This document shows positions 43,617 to 55,133 of a DNA stretch of 64,000 bases, in pieces. A program made the position numbers and the translations under genes. Each line of letters begins with the position of its first letter. Within the stretch, counting starts at the first letter, position 1. The DNA is taken from assembly GCF_019139815.1 (NCBI RefSeq), contig NZ_CP077079.1, forward strand, positions 4,650,001 to 4,714,000, written 5' to 3'. Under the pieces are notes generated by a model. It saw only the letters and a list, made by a program, of their open reading frames with translations, did not search any database and was not told where the DNA came from. The DNA is from Pseudomonas asgharzadehiana. GTDB taxonomy: Bacteria > Pseudomonadota > Gammaproteobacteria > Pseudomonadales > Pseudomonadaceae.

Positions 43617-44213
43617 TCAGTTCTGGACAGTGGGCGCGGCGAGGCGGCTGTATTGATCCTGGCTGATCCAGCCGGTGAACGAACGATCATCGGCGTTGGT
43701 GAACTCCACCTCAGCCCAGCCGTCCTTGAGTGCCAGCAGGCCCACTACATCACCCTTGACGATGTAGGGACGCTTGGCGGGCTTGGCGCTGGGAGTTTTC
43801 AGCAGGTACGCCTTGTCGGCCGACACGGTGACCAGGCCGATCCATTTTTTGTCGGCGGTCTGGGTCAGGTCCAGGCCGGTGGCGATCTCCGGCATCAGCA
43901 CATTCAGACAACCGGGATGCTGGCGCCCTTCTTCCACGGTCAAGGTCACGCCATCCGCTGAAGGCGCCACGCTGCCGGGGTAGGTTGTGTCGAGCCAGGT
44001 GGTCAGCGCGCCAGGCTTGCCTTGCAGGTAGAACGTGCAACCGCGGCTGACGCCCTCGCCCATTGATTCCGAATAGAAGCCTTCGACCTGATGGTCCGGC
44101 GTCACCGCCAACATCAGCCCTTCGTATTTGCCTGAATGCAACGCGGCCGAACCGGCCAAGGCGGGTGCCACGGCGCACAACGACAACACACCTACCGCTA
44201 GTAAACGGATCAT
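43617..44213 (-). CDS. Exported SH3-like protein; candidate immunity partner of the muramidase
   Basis: A 198-residue protein with a clear signal peptide (MIRLLAVGVLSLCAVAPALA, cut after residue 20). Two cysteines in the mature part (C59, C102) could form a disulfide. The C-terminal 50 residues (IVKGDVVGLLALKDGWAEVE, then FTGWISQDQY) look like a bacterial SH3 domain. Its ATG lies 1 base beyond the muramidase stop codon, so the pair is translationally coupled. Periplasmic location plus coupling to a wall-degrading enzyme is the layout of an immunity protein. It is not a recognised lysozyme inhibitor family, so the role is inference. Confidence 0.7.
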   Translation of the reverse strand: MIRLLAVGVLSLCAVAPALAGSAALHSGKYEGLMLAVTPDHQVEGFYSESMGEGVSRGCTFYLQGKPGALTTWLDTTYPGSVAPSADGVTLTVEEGRQHPGCLNVLMPEIATGLDLTQTADKKWIGLVTVSADKAYLLKTPSAKPAKRPYIVKGDVVGLLALKDGWAEVEFTNADDRSFTGWISQDQYSRLAAPTVQN

Positions 44214-44214
44214 C

Positions 44215-45261
44215 CTATTTTTTCCCTTCCAGTTTTTCGTAGGCTTTTTTCATCAGGACGTCGTAGTTACCGTAGTCCTCGCCGTTATAGTTGCGCGCCA
44301 TGCCGGTAAAGTCCTTGGCCTTCATGGCTTTCATCAACGCCGGGCTCTTGCTGCAAAAACCGAGAAATGCCTTGAGTTGGTTGCCGGCATTCACTTTCAA
44401 CGCCGCCGAAAATTCAAATACCGTCTTGTAACCGCACGATGCAAAGTTGAAGCCCATGATCTGGAACATGCCCCACGAGGCCGACATCAGTGCGGCTTCC
44501 TGGTCCAGGGCAAACGCAGTGGCCATGGTTTCCCAGGCTTTGATCTGGTCCTTGTTGTTTGTTTGCCACTGCGGTCCGGCTTTTTTCACGTAAGGGTAAG
44601 ACAGCAGCGGGTGCGCCTGGTCGTAGATGTGCTTGGTGTACTTGCGAAACAAGTGACCTTCAAAGGCGATCACCGGCAACTTGGCCGGCCCGAACCCGGA
44701 GCGCCCGCCGGACTCCACGGTGGCGAAGGCCTTGATGATGTTCACCGGAATACCGCTGCCCAGTTGCGTGGCGGCGTTCTGGAAATCGGTTTCGCTGAGC
44801 GTCATGCCGCCGTCGCACGTGGCCTGGAGCATCAGCTGCCGGTTACGTCGCTCGGCCTCGATCATTGCGCGCATGCGGTCCAGGTACACATTGACCGTCG
44901 CCTGCACCGCATCGCCGTTGCCATTACCGAACGCGTTGAGAAAGCTCGGGATACGCATGGTTGGAAAGGCTTTGACCGGCACTTTCACCGCTTCTTCGAT
45001 CAGGCTGTTAAACGTGCGACCGGTAGGGTCGATCACACCGTCAGGGTGCGCGTACTTGAGATGACGGAACTGATACTGGCTGATGCATTGCACCAACTGG
45101 CTATCACACTTGCCGTTTTCGGCCAGCGGAAAACCCATCTTGGGAATGATCAAATTGAACAGATACTGGATGCACTGAACATCGGCGGGCAAGTTGCGGG
45201 CTTTACCCGGCGCGCCGACCGAAGCACTGATAAGACGGGGTAACCCTTGCAGGCTTTTCAT
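44215..45261 (-). CDS. N-acetylmuramidase family protein, candidate exported effector (copy 1)
   Basis: A 348-residue protein. Residues 1-90 resemble a peptidoglycan-binding domain (SVGAPGKARNLPADVQCIQY). Residues 155-348 match the N-acetylmuramidase family PF11860: E183 in TVESGGRSGFGP, E201 in FEGHLFRKY and SWGMFQIMGFNF. Start chosen at the third ATG (45261), since AAGGA lies 8 bases upstream and the protein then aligns with copy 2. It has no signal peptide, holin or phage neighbour, so it would need a dedicated export route such as type VI secretion. It has a 50-residue helical linker that copy 2 lacks. Confidence 0.8.
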   Translation of the reverse strand: MKSLQGLPRLISASVGAPGKARNLPADVQCIQYLFNLIIPKMGFPLAENGKCDSQLVQCISQYQFRHLKYAHPDGVIDPTGRTFNSLIEEAVKVPVKAFPTMRIPSFLNAFGNGNGDAVQATVNVYLDRMRAMIEAERRNRQLMLQATCDGGMTLSETDFQNAATQLGSGIPVNIIKAFATVESGGRSGFGPAKLPVIAFEGHLFRKYTKHIYDQAHPLLSYPYVKKAGPQWQTNNKDQIKAWETMATAFALDQEAALMSASWGMFQIMGFNFASCGYKTVFEFSAALKVNAGNQLKAFLGFCSKSPALMKAMKAKDFTGMARNYNGEDYGNYDVLMKKAYEKLEGKK

Positions 45262-45417
45262 CACATACATCCTTGTTAGTTAAAGAAGTGATAGCACTTC
45301 AATATCAATTCGGCGCCATTGTCATACTCTGATACAAGTGGCCGGCGGAAACTAACAAGATGGTTTTGAGTTGTCCAGTGATCGCCTCAGACGTTGTGAA
45401 ACACCCATCATGCTCGG

Positions 45418-46359
45418 CTATTTTTTCTTTTCCAGCGCGTCATAGGCTTTTTGGATACGCCGGTCATAGTCGCCATAGTCTGCTCCGTTGTAATACCGAG
45501 CCATGCCGGCAAAATCCTTATTCTTCATGGCCTTGATCAACGCAGGGCTTTTGCGACAAAACCCGACGAACGCGATCAATTGCTGGCCGGCATTGAGTTT
45601 CATCGCCGTGACAAAATCGACCACCGACTTATAACCACACGCGGCGTAATTGAAGCCCATGATCTGAAACATGCCATAAGACACCGACATCAGCGCTGCG
45701 TCCGCGTCCAGGTTATACGCCGCGGCCAGCGTGGCCCAAGCCGTTACCTGAGTCTTGTTATTGGCACGCCATTGCGCACCGGCCTTTTCCACATAAGGGT
45801 ACGAAAGAAAAGGATAGGCCTTGTCGAATCTATGCTGTGTGTACCTGCGGAAGATGTGCCCTTCATAGGCGATCACGGGCATTAATGTTGGCCCGAACCC
45901 GGAACGCCCACCGGACTCCACCGTGGCGAACGCCTTGAGGATATTCACCGAAATACCGTTGCCCAATACAGCGGCGGCGCTTTGAAAGTCCGCGTCTGTC
46001 AGCGCTACATGACCGTCGCACACAGGCGTGGTGACCAACGGTGATTTACCTGGCGCGGCGAGCGGCATGCCGCGACTTGCCTTGTGCGCATCTTCGACCA
46101 GGCGGTTGAACGTCCGGCCGGCCGGGTCAATCACCCCGTCGGGATGCGTGAACTGGAGGCGATTGGATTGATAGTCCTTGATGCGTTGAAGCAATAAAGG
46201 GCCGCACTTGCCGTCGACCACCAGCAGCGAAGCGGATGCGGGCGTGATCAAATTAAACAGACGTTGAACGGCTTGAACATCGGCAAGCACATTGCGCGCC
46301 TTGCCTGGGGTGCCGACTGAGGCACTGAGGGATTCGGGAACACCTTGAACACTCGTCAT
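45418..46359 (-). CDS. N-acetylmuramidase family protein (copy 2)
   Basis: A 313-residue paralogue of the downstream gene, with the same N-terminal domain (SVGTPGKARNVLADVQAVQR) and catalytic part (E148 in TVESGGRSGFGP, E166 in YEGHIFRRY, YGMFQIMGFNY). The ribosome site AAGGA sits 8 bases before the ATG, as in copy 1. Its linker is short (about residues 92-115). It lacks a signal peptide and has no immunity-like gene of its own; 156 bases separate it from copy 1, so one exported protein may serve both. It is probably a tandem duplicate that has diverged. Confidence 0.8.
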   Translation of the reverse strand: MTSVQGVPESLSASVGTPGKARNVLADVQAVQRLFNLITPASASLLVVDGKCGPLLLQRIKDYQSNRLQFTHPDGVIDPAGRTFNRLVEDAHKASRGMPLAAPGKSPLVTTPVCDGHVALTDADFQSAAAVLGNGISVNILKAFATVESGGRSGFGPTLMPVIAYEGHIFRRYTQHRFDKAYPFLSYPYVEKAGAQWRANNKTQVTAWATLAAAYNLDADAALMSVSYGMFQIMGFNYAACGYKSVVDFVTAMKLNAGQQLIAFVGFCRKSPALIKAMKNKDFAGMARYYNGADYGDYDRRIQKAYDALEKKK

Positions 46360-46562
46360 GGCACTTATCCTTATTGATTAAAGGAGTGCCATCACTTCTT
46401 CACTACTCCAGCACGGGGTCGCTTACACGATTCAAGCTAGCAGGTGGTTAAGGGTTTTCCAGCGATAGGTCGTCGCCACTGCATAAAAATCGGCAGATGG
46501 GCGTAAAAAAAAGTTTTTTGGTTTGAAACAGGCAGGGTTGCCACAAGGAAGAGCGTTATGGA

Positions 46563-46660
46563 GGCAACCCCACCAGCCACACCCCGGCACACAATGTTCC
46601 CGCTGTGGCTGCTGCCTTCCGGCTCTGACCAGGTTCACGGGTAATCGTTGCGGGGGGACC
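46563..46660 (-). ncRNA. ffs: Signal recognition particle RNA (4.5S RNA)
   Basis: On the minus strand the conserved SRP hairpin tip is present: CCTGGTCAGAGCCGGAAGGC then AGCAGC (about 46640-46609). The flanking arms pair (GGTCCCCCC near the 5' end, GGTGGGGTTGCC at the 3' end), giving about 98 bases, the usual small bacterial form. It binds Ffh and targets membrane proteins to FtsY. Ends are approximate. Confidence 0.93.
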
Positions 46661-46704
46661 GATGGAGTCACCATAACGACGCCTGCCTCTCGGCAAGCGG
46701 GGCC

Positions 46705-46732
46705 ATTGTACCGATCTGATCGGAAGTTACAA
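46705..46732 (-). promoter_or_regulatory. Sigma-70 promoter of ffs
   Basis: On the minus strand: TTGTAA (46732-46727), a 16-base spacer and TACAAT (46710-46705). Predicted start near 46698, about 38 bases before the mature 5' end. Confidence 0.65.
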
Positions 46733-46779
46733 CCGTTGGTTTTGGATTAAAAAATCAAGGGGTTCAAGTACTTGTCGCC

Positions 46780-47943
46780 CTACAGAATCACAGCCTCATC
46801 CGCCCTGCCACCCTCTTGCTGGATCACCAGGTGAATAAAGTGCAGCTTGGCGATCACCGCCGGGGGCAGCACGAAGGGGTAGAAATCCGGCTGGCCCATG
46901 CTGCGTGACAGCTCGTTGAGCATGGCGGCCAGTTCGATCCAGGCGTTGATGAACGACAGAAACGCCGGGCCGTCGGGGTGTTGAGGGTCGTAGAGGGTGG
47001 TGAGCGGAAACGGCTGATATTCCAGGTCCATCTCGCGGGCGCTCATGCCAAAGCCCAGGGCAGTGTCGACGGCGTCCATCATGTGCAGGTAATGGGCCCA
47101 GGTTTCGGCCCAGTCTTCCCAAGGGTGCATGGTGGCGTAAGCGCTGACGCAGGTGTGCTGCCAATCCGGGCGCGGGCCGTTCTGGTAATGCTGGTCGAGC
47201 GCGTCGGCATAACTGGCGCGCTCGTCACCGAACAACTGGCGAAACGGCTCCAGCCAGTGAGCAGTGGCGATCAACCGATCCCAGTAGTAATGGCCGACTT
47301 CATGGCGAAAATGGCCGAGCAACGTGCGATAAGGCTCGCGCATCTGCACGCGGATTTTCTCACGGTGGGCGTCGTCGGCCTCTTTGATGTCCAGGGTGAT
47401 CAGGCCGTTCGCGTGGCCGGTCATGGGCGCGTTGCCTTCGAGGTCAATGCCGACGAAATCGAACGCCAGGCCAGTGTCTTCGTCAACGCGCTTGGGCACC
47501 ACTTGCAGGCCAAGGCTGATCAGTTGCGCTACCAGGCGGCGCTTGGCGGTCTCGACTTTGAGCCAGCGCTCGTGGTTTTCCGGCATCGACAGATCGGGAA
47601 TGGTGCGGTTGAGGCTGCAGGCGACACACAGCGTTGCGGTGCTATGAGCGGGGATCAGCCAGTTGCAGGCGGCCGGAGTGTCAAGGTTGGCGCAGCGGCG
47701 GAAGGCGCCTGCGTCGAGGTTGCCGTCTTGTAGCCAGGTGCCTTCGACAGGGCCGGGTTGCAGGGAAGACAAACGACTCTGCTGCGGCTGATAGCCCAAC
47801 AGCGCCTGGCAGGCCAGGCACTGGCTGTTGCGAAAGAACAGCGATTGGCCGCAGCGGCACTGCCAGACCTTGCTGTCACGCGAGGTGTCGGCCATGAACG
47901 GTGCGGCGATGCGCGAACTGAGTTGCTCGAAGTAGCGGAACAT
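46780..47943 (-). CDS. Zinc-binding metallopeptidase family protein
   Basis: A 387-residue protein. An N-terminal zinc ribbon uses C29, C31, C42 and C45 (WQCRCGQ, QCLACQ), with more cysteines at C83, C93, C106 and C109. The zincin motif HEVGH is at H214-H218 (GHFRHEVGHYYWDRL). This matches the DUF2248-type putative metallopeptidases that pair a zinc ribbon with a gluzincin-like domain. The start at 47943 follows GGAGA. It is a single gene and its substrate is unknown. Confidence 0.85.
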   Translation of the reverse strand: MFRYFEQLSSRIAAPFMADTSRDSKVWQCRCGQSLFFRNSQCLACQALLGYQPQQSRLSSLQPGPVEGTWLQDGNLDAGAFRRCANLDTPAACNWLIPAHSTATLCVACSLNRTIPDLSMPENHERWLKVETAKRRLVAQLISLGLQVVPKRVDEDTGLAFDFVGIDLEGNAPMTGHANGLITLDIKEADDAHREKIRVQMREPYRTLLGHFRHEVGHYYWDRLIATAHWLEPFRQLFGDERASYADALDQHYQNGPRPDWQHTCVSAYATMHPWEDWAETWAHYLHMMDAVDTALGFGMSAREMDLEYQPFPLTTLYDPQHPDGPAFLSFINAWIELAAMLNELSRSMGQPDFYPFVLPPAVIAKLHFIHLVIQQEGGRADEAVIL

Positions 47944-48059
47944 GGCGATCTCTCCCTGGATGACTGAGACTAGATCATCTGGGGGTTGGGATCGTTCCAC
48001 TTTGTTTGGTGCTGCCTGGCGGCCCGGCGCGGGGCAAGCCCGCTACCACAGGCGCCGCG

Positions 48060-50467
<2,408 letters not shown>

Positions 50468-50513
50468 AAATGTTGGTGCGCTTAATTCTATCGACAACGC
50501 TGGAAACCAAACC

Positions 50514-51383
50514 TCAGCGTTTCTGTGTCAGGGCGCGACGCTCGAATTCGACGATGCGCTGACGGTAGTGTTCGATGGTCTGGGCGGTGAGGACGCTGCG
50601 TTGGTCGTCCTTGAGCTCGCCGTTGAGTTCCTGCGACAGCTTGCGGGCAGCGGCCACCATCACGTCGAACGCTTGCTTGGGGTGACGCGGGCCTGGCAAG
50701 CCAAGGAAGAAACTCACCGCGGGCGTGCTGAACAGGTCGATATCGTCCAGGTCGAAGGTACCCGGCTTGACCGCGTTGGCCATGGAGAACAGCACTTCAC
50801 CGTTACCGGCCATGCTTTCGTGACGGTGGAAGATGTCCATCTCGCCGAAACGCAGGCCACTTTCGAGGATGTTCTGCAGCAGTGCCGGGCCCTTGAAGCC
50901 GGCGGCGTCGCGGCAGATTACGCTGATCACCAATACTTCTTCGGCGGCCGGCTGATCGTTGACCGACTGACGTGGCGCGCTGGAGGTCTTGCCGGTGTTT
51001 TCATCCGGGAAATCATCATCGCGGCTGCTGAAGCTCGGGCCTTCGTCCACATCCAGGTTCAGGTCGCCCTGATGCGGCTCGGCGGCGCCGGTATTGCCAC
51101 TCTTGCCACGTTTGGACGACGGCTCGCGGGCTTCGCGCAACGGCGCGCTCATCGACGGCAAGTCGTGCTCGTCCAGCTGCGGCTCTTTATGCGTATCCAG
51201 CACACGGGGCGGCCCCAGCAGCTCGGCGCTGCCGTCGTCGTCGGGCAAGTTGGACAGGTTGCGGTCCAGACGGAATTTGAGCTTGCCCTTGCCACCGCGC
51301 ATGCGGCGCCAGCCATCAAAAAGAATACCGGCAATGACAATAATGCCGATGACGATCAGCCACTCGCGCAGACCGATTTCCAT
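50514..51383 (-). CDS. zipA: Cell division protein ZipA
   Basis: A 289-residue protein: an N-terminal membrane anchor ([20 protein letters not shown]), a charged and Pro/Gly-containing linker, and a C-terminal FtsZ-binding domain from about residue 150 ([20 protein letters not shown] onwards). It tethers FtsZ to the inner membrane. Start at ATG 51383 with GGGA upstream. It lies 259 bases after smc on the same strand, the usual smc-zipA-ligA order. Confidence 0.93.
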   Translation of the reverse strand: MEIGLREWLIVIGIIVIAGILFDGWRRMRGGKGKLKFRLDRNLSNLPDDDGSAELLGPPRVLDTHKEPQLDEHDLPSMSAPLREAREPSSKRGKSGNTGAAEPHQGDLNLDVDEGPSFSSRDDDFPDENTGKTSSAPRQSVNDQPAAEEVLVISVICRDAAGFKGPALLQNILESGLRFGEMDIFHRHESMAGNGEVLFSMANAVKPGTFDLDDIDLFSTPAVSFFLGLPGPRHPKQAFDVMVAAARKLSQELNGELKDDQRSVLTAQTIEHYRQRIVEFERRALTQKR

Positions 51384-51642
51384 GTAATCCCGTGCCTCTA
51401 ATAAAAAATGCTGAAAAATAAGGGGTTTAGCACCGTGCAAACCGCTTTAAAACGTGGCGCCAACTCTATGTTCTGAATGGCGTTTTGCCCACGCACACGA
51501 AAAATTGACATTAAACTAGCACGACCAAAGATAACTTTACACCGTCTGTCAAAATGCCTTGAACAAATATGTCCATTTGCCACTTTCGCCAAGCCGGTAA
51601 ATCGCCCTACGCCGTGCTAAGAAAATTCTCAGTCAGCATGGG

Positions 51643-54600
51643 TCAGGACTCCACCATCGCCATCGCCTCTTCGACATCCACCGCGACCAAACGCGAACAG
51701 CCCGGCTCGTGCATCGTCACCCCCATCAACTGATCGGCCATTTCCATGGCGATCTTGTTGTGGGTGATATAGATGAACTGCACGGTCTGGGACATCTCTT
51801 TGACCAGTCGCGCATAGCGGCCCACGTTCGCGTCATCCAACGGGGCATCCACTTCGTCGAGCATGCAAAACGGCGCCGGGTTCAACTTGAAGATGGCAAA
51901 TACCAGGGCCAATGCAGTCAGGGCTTTCTCGCCGCCGGACAACAAATGGATGGTGCTGTTCTTCTTGCCCGGAGGCCGCGCCATGATCGTTACCCCTGTA
52001 TCGAGTAGATCTTCGCCCGTCAGTTCCAAGTAGGCGCTGCCTCCACCGAAAACTTTTGGGAATAACGCCTGTAAACCGCCATTAATCTGATCAAAGGTAT
52101 CTTTGAAGCGGTTGCGGGTTTCCTTGTCGATCTTGCGGATCACATTTTCCAGGGTGTCCAGCGCTTCGACCAGGTCGGCGTCCTGGGCATCCAGATAACG
52201 TTTGCGCTCGGACTGCTGCTGGTACTCGTCAATCGCGGCGAGGTTGATCGCGCCCAGGCGCTGGATACGCGCGGCAATCCGCTCAAGTTCTTCTTCGGCG
52301 TCTTTCTCATTGGCCTGGGCGGTCAGCGTGTTGAGCACGCCGTGCAAGTCGTAGCCGTCTTCGAGCAGTTGGTCTTGCAGGGTTTTGCGGCGCACGGTCA
52401 GGGCTTGCCATTCCATGCGCTGCTGTTCCAGCTGGCTGCGAATCAATTGGGATTGCTGCTCGGCCTGGGTCCGGCGTTTTTCCGCATCGCGCAGTTCGCG
52501 GTCGGCATCTTCCAGGGCGATTTGTGCAGTCTTGAGCTCTTCGTCGACGGTCATGCGCTTGTCGAGCAACTCTTCAAGCTTCAGGCGCAGTTCTTCCAGC
52601 GGCGCTTCGCCCTCCTCCAGGTTGAGGCTCAGTTGCTCGCGCTTTTCGGTGAGGCGCTCGGACTGCATCTCCAGGCGCTCAAGGGCCTGGGCGGTGGACG
52701 CGTGCTGGGCGCGCAGCGAGCCGAGGCGCACCGCCAGTTGATGCGCGTGGTCCTTGTGCTGGCGCGCTTCCTGGCGCACACGGTCGAGGCGTTCGCGCAG
52801 ACTGTCGCGCTGGGCCAGCAGCAATTCGCGCTGCTCGGTGTCCAGCGCCATGCTGTCGAGGGCTTCCTGCAAGTGCAGGCGTGCTTCGCCGATCTGTTCG
52901 TGCTCCAGGGCGCGCTGCTCACCCATCTCAGCCACTTCTTCGTCGAGGCGGGTGCGGCGCAGGGTCAGTTGCTCGGCCTTGGCCTTGCTGGCCGACAGTT
53001 GTGCTTTCAATTCGCCCTGCTGGCGCGCTTCGTCCTGCAACAGGCGGCGCAGGTGTTCGCGGCCGGTCTCTTGCTGGCGCTGGGTGGCGCGCAGGGTTTG
53101 CAATTCGGTTTCCAGGCTGTGCAGGGTGGCTTCGCGCTCTTCACGCTCGGCGGTCAGGTTGACGATTTCCTGGCCTCGGGCCAATACGCCGCTCTCTGCC
53201 TCGCTGGCGCGACGCACCCGCAGAAAGTGCCGGCCCACCCAATAACCGTCGCGGCTGATCAAGCTTTCGCCGGCGGCCAGTTGACCGCGCCCGGCCAGGG
53301 CCTGCTCCAGGGAGTCCACCGGCTTGACCTGGCCCAACCACGGCGACAGGTCAATCGCGGCCTCGACCTTGTCCAGCAGGCTACCCGGCATCCGCGTGCC
53401 ATCGGCGGCGGGGCTGAGCAAACGCAGATCGCCCTGGGCAAACCCGGCCAGGTCGAAGCCGCCAAAATCATCCACCAGCACCGCTTGCAGGTCAGCGCCC
53501 AGCACGGTTTCTACCGCCAGTTCCCAGCCGGCGTCCACCTTCAAACCTTCGGCCAGGCGCGGGCGCTCGGCCAAGTGTTGGTCGCGCAGCCATTCGGCGG
53601 TGCCGGTGCCAGGGTCCAGGGCGGCTTGCTGCAAGGCCTCAAGCGACGCCAGCCGGCCATTGAGGCGCTGCAAATCGCCTTGGGCCTGCTGTTGCGCCTG
53701 GGTCGCCTGTTGCAGTTGTTGACGCAATTGCTCCAGGCGCTCCACTTGCTGTTCTTCGCTGGCCTCCAGCTCTTCGAGGGTCATTTCGCTTTCGGCCAGT
53801 TGCTCGCTCAGCGCCATGATCGCCGCGTCTTCCGGGTCGGCGGCGAGCAATACGCGCTCTTCCTGCAAGCGACGCTGGCGCTCGGCCAGGCGCTCCATGC
53901 TGGTTTCCAGTTGCTGGATGCGCGACTGCTGCACCTCGGCCTGGCGACGCGGCTCGGCCGATTGCAGGTTGAAGGCGTCCCACTGCTCCTGCCAGCCGTG
54001 CATGGTGGTTTCGGCTTCTTCCAGGGCAGCGGCAGCCTCTTCGGCGGCGACGCTGGTGACTTCCTGCTCGGGGGTGAGCAGGTCCAGCTCTTCGCCGAGG
54101 GTCAGCAGCAAGGTGCGGTCATGGCCCAGGTGGGACTCGGTCTCCAGGCGCGCGCGTTCGGCCTCCTTGAGATCGTCCTGTAACTGGCGCAGACGCTGCT
54201 GACCGTGCTGGATGCTCTGCTCCACGCGAGCAATATCGCCGCCCACCGAATAGAAGCGGCCCTGCACCAGATTGAAGCGCTCGGACAGGTCATGGTGGCC
54301 ATCACGCAGGCGTTCGATGCTGGCGTCGGCATTGCGCTGCTCGGCCACCAGCGCTTCGAAGCTGATTTCCTGGGTGCCGATGATCGCTTCGCGCTGGCCC
54401 ACTTGATCGTTCAAGGCCTGCCAGCGCAGGGCCGACAGTTGCGCCTTGAGCTGGCGTTCTTCGCCCTTGTATTCCTGGTATTTCTCGGCCGCCTGGGCCT
54501 GGCGATGCAGGCGCTCCAACTGGCGCTCCAACTCTTCGCGCAGGTCGGTCAGGCGAGCGAGGTTTTCGTGGGTACGGCGGATGCGGTTTTCGGTCTCGCG

Positions 54601-55131
54601 GCGGCGCTCCTTGTACTTGGAGATGCCGGCCGCTTCTTCGATAAAGTTACGCAAGTCTTCGGGCTTGGCTTCGATCAGCTTGGAGATCATGCCCTGCTCG
54701 ATGATCGAGTAGCTGCGTGGCCCAAGCCCCGTGCCGAGGAAGATATCGGTGATGTCGCGTCGCCGGCACTTGGTGCCGTTGAGGAAGTAGCTGTTCTGGC
54801 TGTCGCGCGTGACTTTGCGGCGGATGGAGATTTCCGCGTAGGCCGCGTATTCGCCGATCAGAGTGCCGTCGGAGTTGTCGAACACCAGTTCGATACTGGC
54901 CTGGCTTACCGGTTTGCGGCTGGTGGAGCCGTTGAAGATGACGTCGGTCATCGACTCGCCGCGCAGGTTTTTCGCCGAGCTCTCGCCCATCACCCAACGT
55001 ACGGCATCGATGATGTTCGACTTGCCGCAACCATTGGGCCCGACCACCGCCGCCATGTTACTGGGGAAGTTCACCGTGGTCGGGTCGACGAAGGATTTGA
55101 ACCCCGCCAACTTGATGCACTTGAGCCGCAC
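51643..55131 (-). CDS. smc: Chromosome segregation protein SMC
   Basis: A 1162-residue SMC ATPase. Walker A (GPNGCGKS) is at residues 31-38; two long coiled coils flank a hinge (around residues 510-640, LRDQHLAERPRLAEGLKVDA); the ABC signature LLSGGEKALTALAL and Walker B FCMLDEVDAPLDDAN close the head. The start is the GTG at 55131 giving MRLKCIKLAGFKSF, 2 bases after the upstream GntR stop. It compacts and segregates the chromosome with ScpA/ScpB. Confidence 0.96.
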   Translation of the reverse strand: MRLKCIKLAGFKSFVDPTTVNFPSNMAAVVGPNGCGKSNIIDAVRWVMGESSAKNLRGESMTDVIFNGSTSRKPVSQASIELVFDNSDGTLIGEYAAYAEISIRRKVTRDSQNSYFLNGTKCRRRDITDIFLGTGLGPRSYSIIEQGMISKLIEAKPEDLRNFIEEAAGISKYKERRRETENRIRRTHENLARLTDLREELERQLERLHRQAQAAEKYQEYKGEERQLKAQLSALRWQALNDQVGQREAIIGTQEISFEALVAEQRNADASIERLRDGHHDLSERFNLVQGRFYSVGGDIARVEQSIQHGQQRLRQLQDDLKEAERARLETESHLGHDRTLLLTLGEELDLLTPEQEVTSVAAEEAAAALEEAETTMHGWQEQWDAFNLQSAEPRRQAEVQQSRIQQLETSMERLAERQRRLQEERVLLAADPEDAAIMALSEQLAESEMTLEELEASEEQQVERLEQLRQQLQQATQAQQQAQGDLQRLNGRLASLEALQQAALDPGTGTAEWLRDQHLAERPRLAEGLKVDAGWELAVETVLGADLQAVLVDDFGGFDLAGFAQGDLRLLSPAADGTRMPGSLLDKVEAAIDLSPWLGQVKPVDSLEQALAGRGQLAAGESLISRDGYWVGRHFLRVRRASEAESGVLARGQEIVNLTAEREEREATLHSLETELQTLRATQRQQETGREHLRRLLQDEARQQGELKAQLSASKAKAEQLTLRRTRLDEEVAEMGEQRALEHEQIGEARLHLQEALDSMALDTEQRELLLAQRDSLRERLDRVRQEARQHKDHAHQLAVRLGSLRAQHASTAQALERLEMQSERLTEKREQLSLNLEEGEAPLEELRLKLEELLDKRMTVDEELKTAQIALEDADRELRDAEKRRTQAEQQSQLIRSQLEQQRMEWQALTVRRKTLQDQLLEDGYDLHGVLNTLTAQANEKDAEEELERIAARIQRLGAINLAAIDEYQQQSERKRYLDAQDADLVEALDTLENVIRKIDKETRNRFKDTFDQINGGLQALFPKVFGGGSAYLELTGEDLLDTGVTIMARPPGKKNSTIHLLSGGEKALTALALVFAIFKLNPAPFCMLDEVDAPLDDANVGRYARLVKEMSQTVQFIYITHNKIAMEMADQLMGVTMHEPGCSRLVAVDVEEAMAMVES

Positions 55132-55133
55132 GC

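Noticed and set aside
52342..54183. Long open frame opposite smc
   Set aside because: Leu/Gln/Gly-rich shadow of the coiled-coil coding region of smc.
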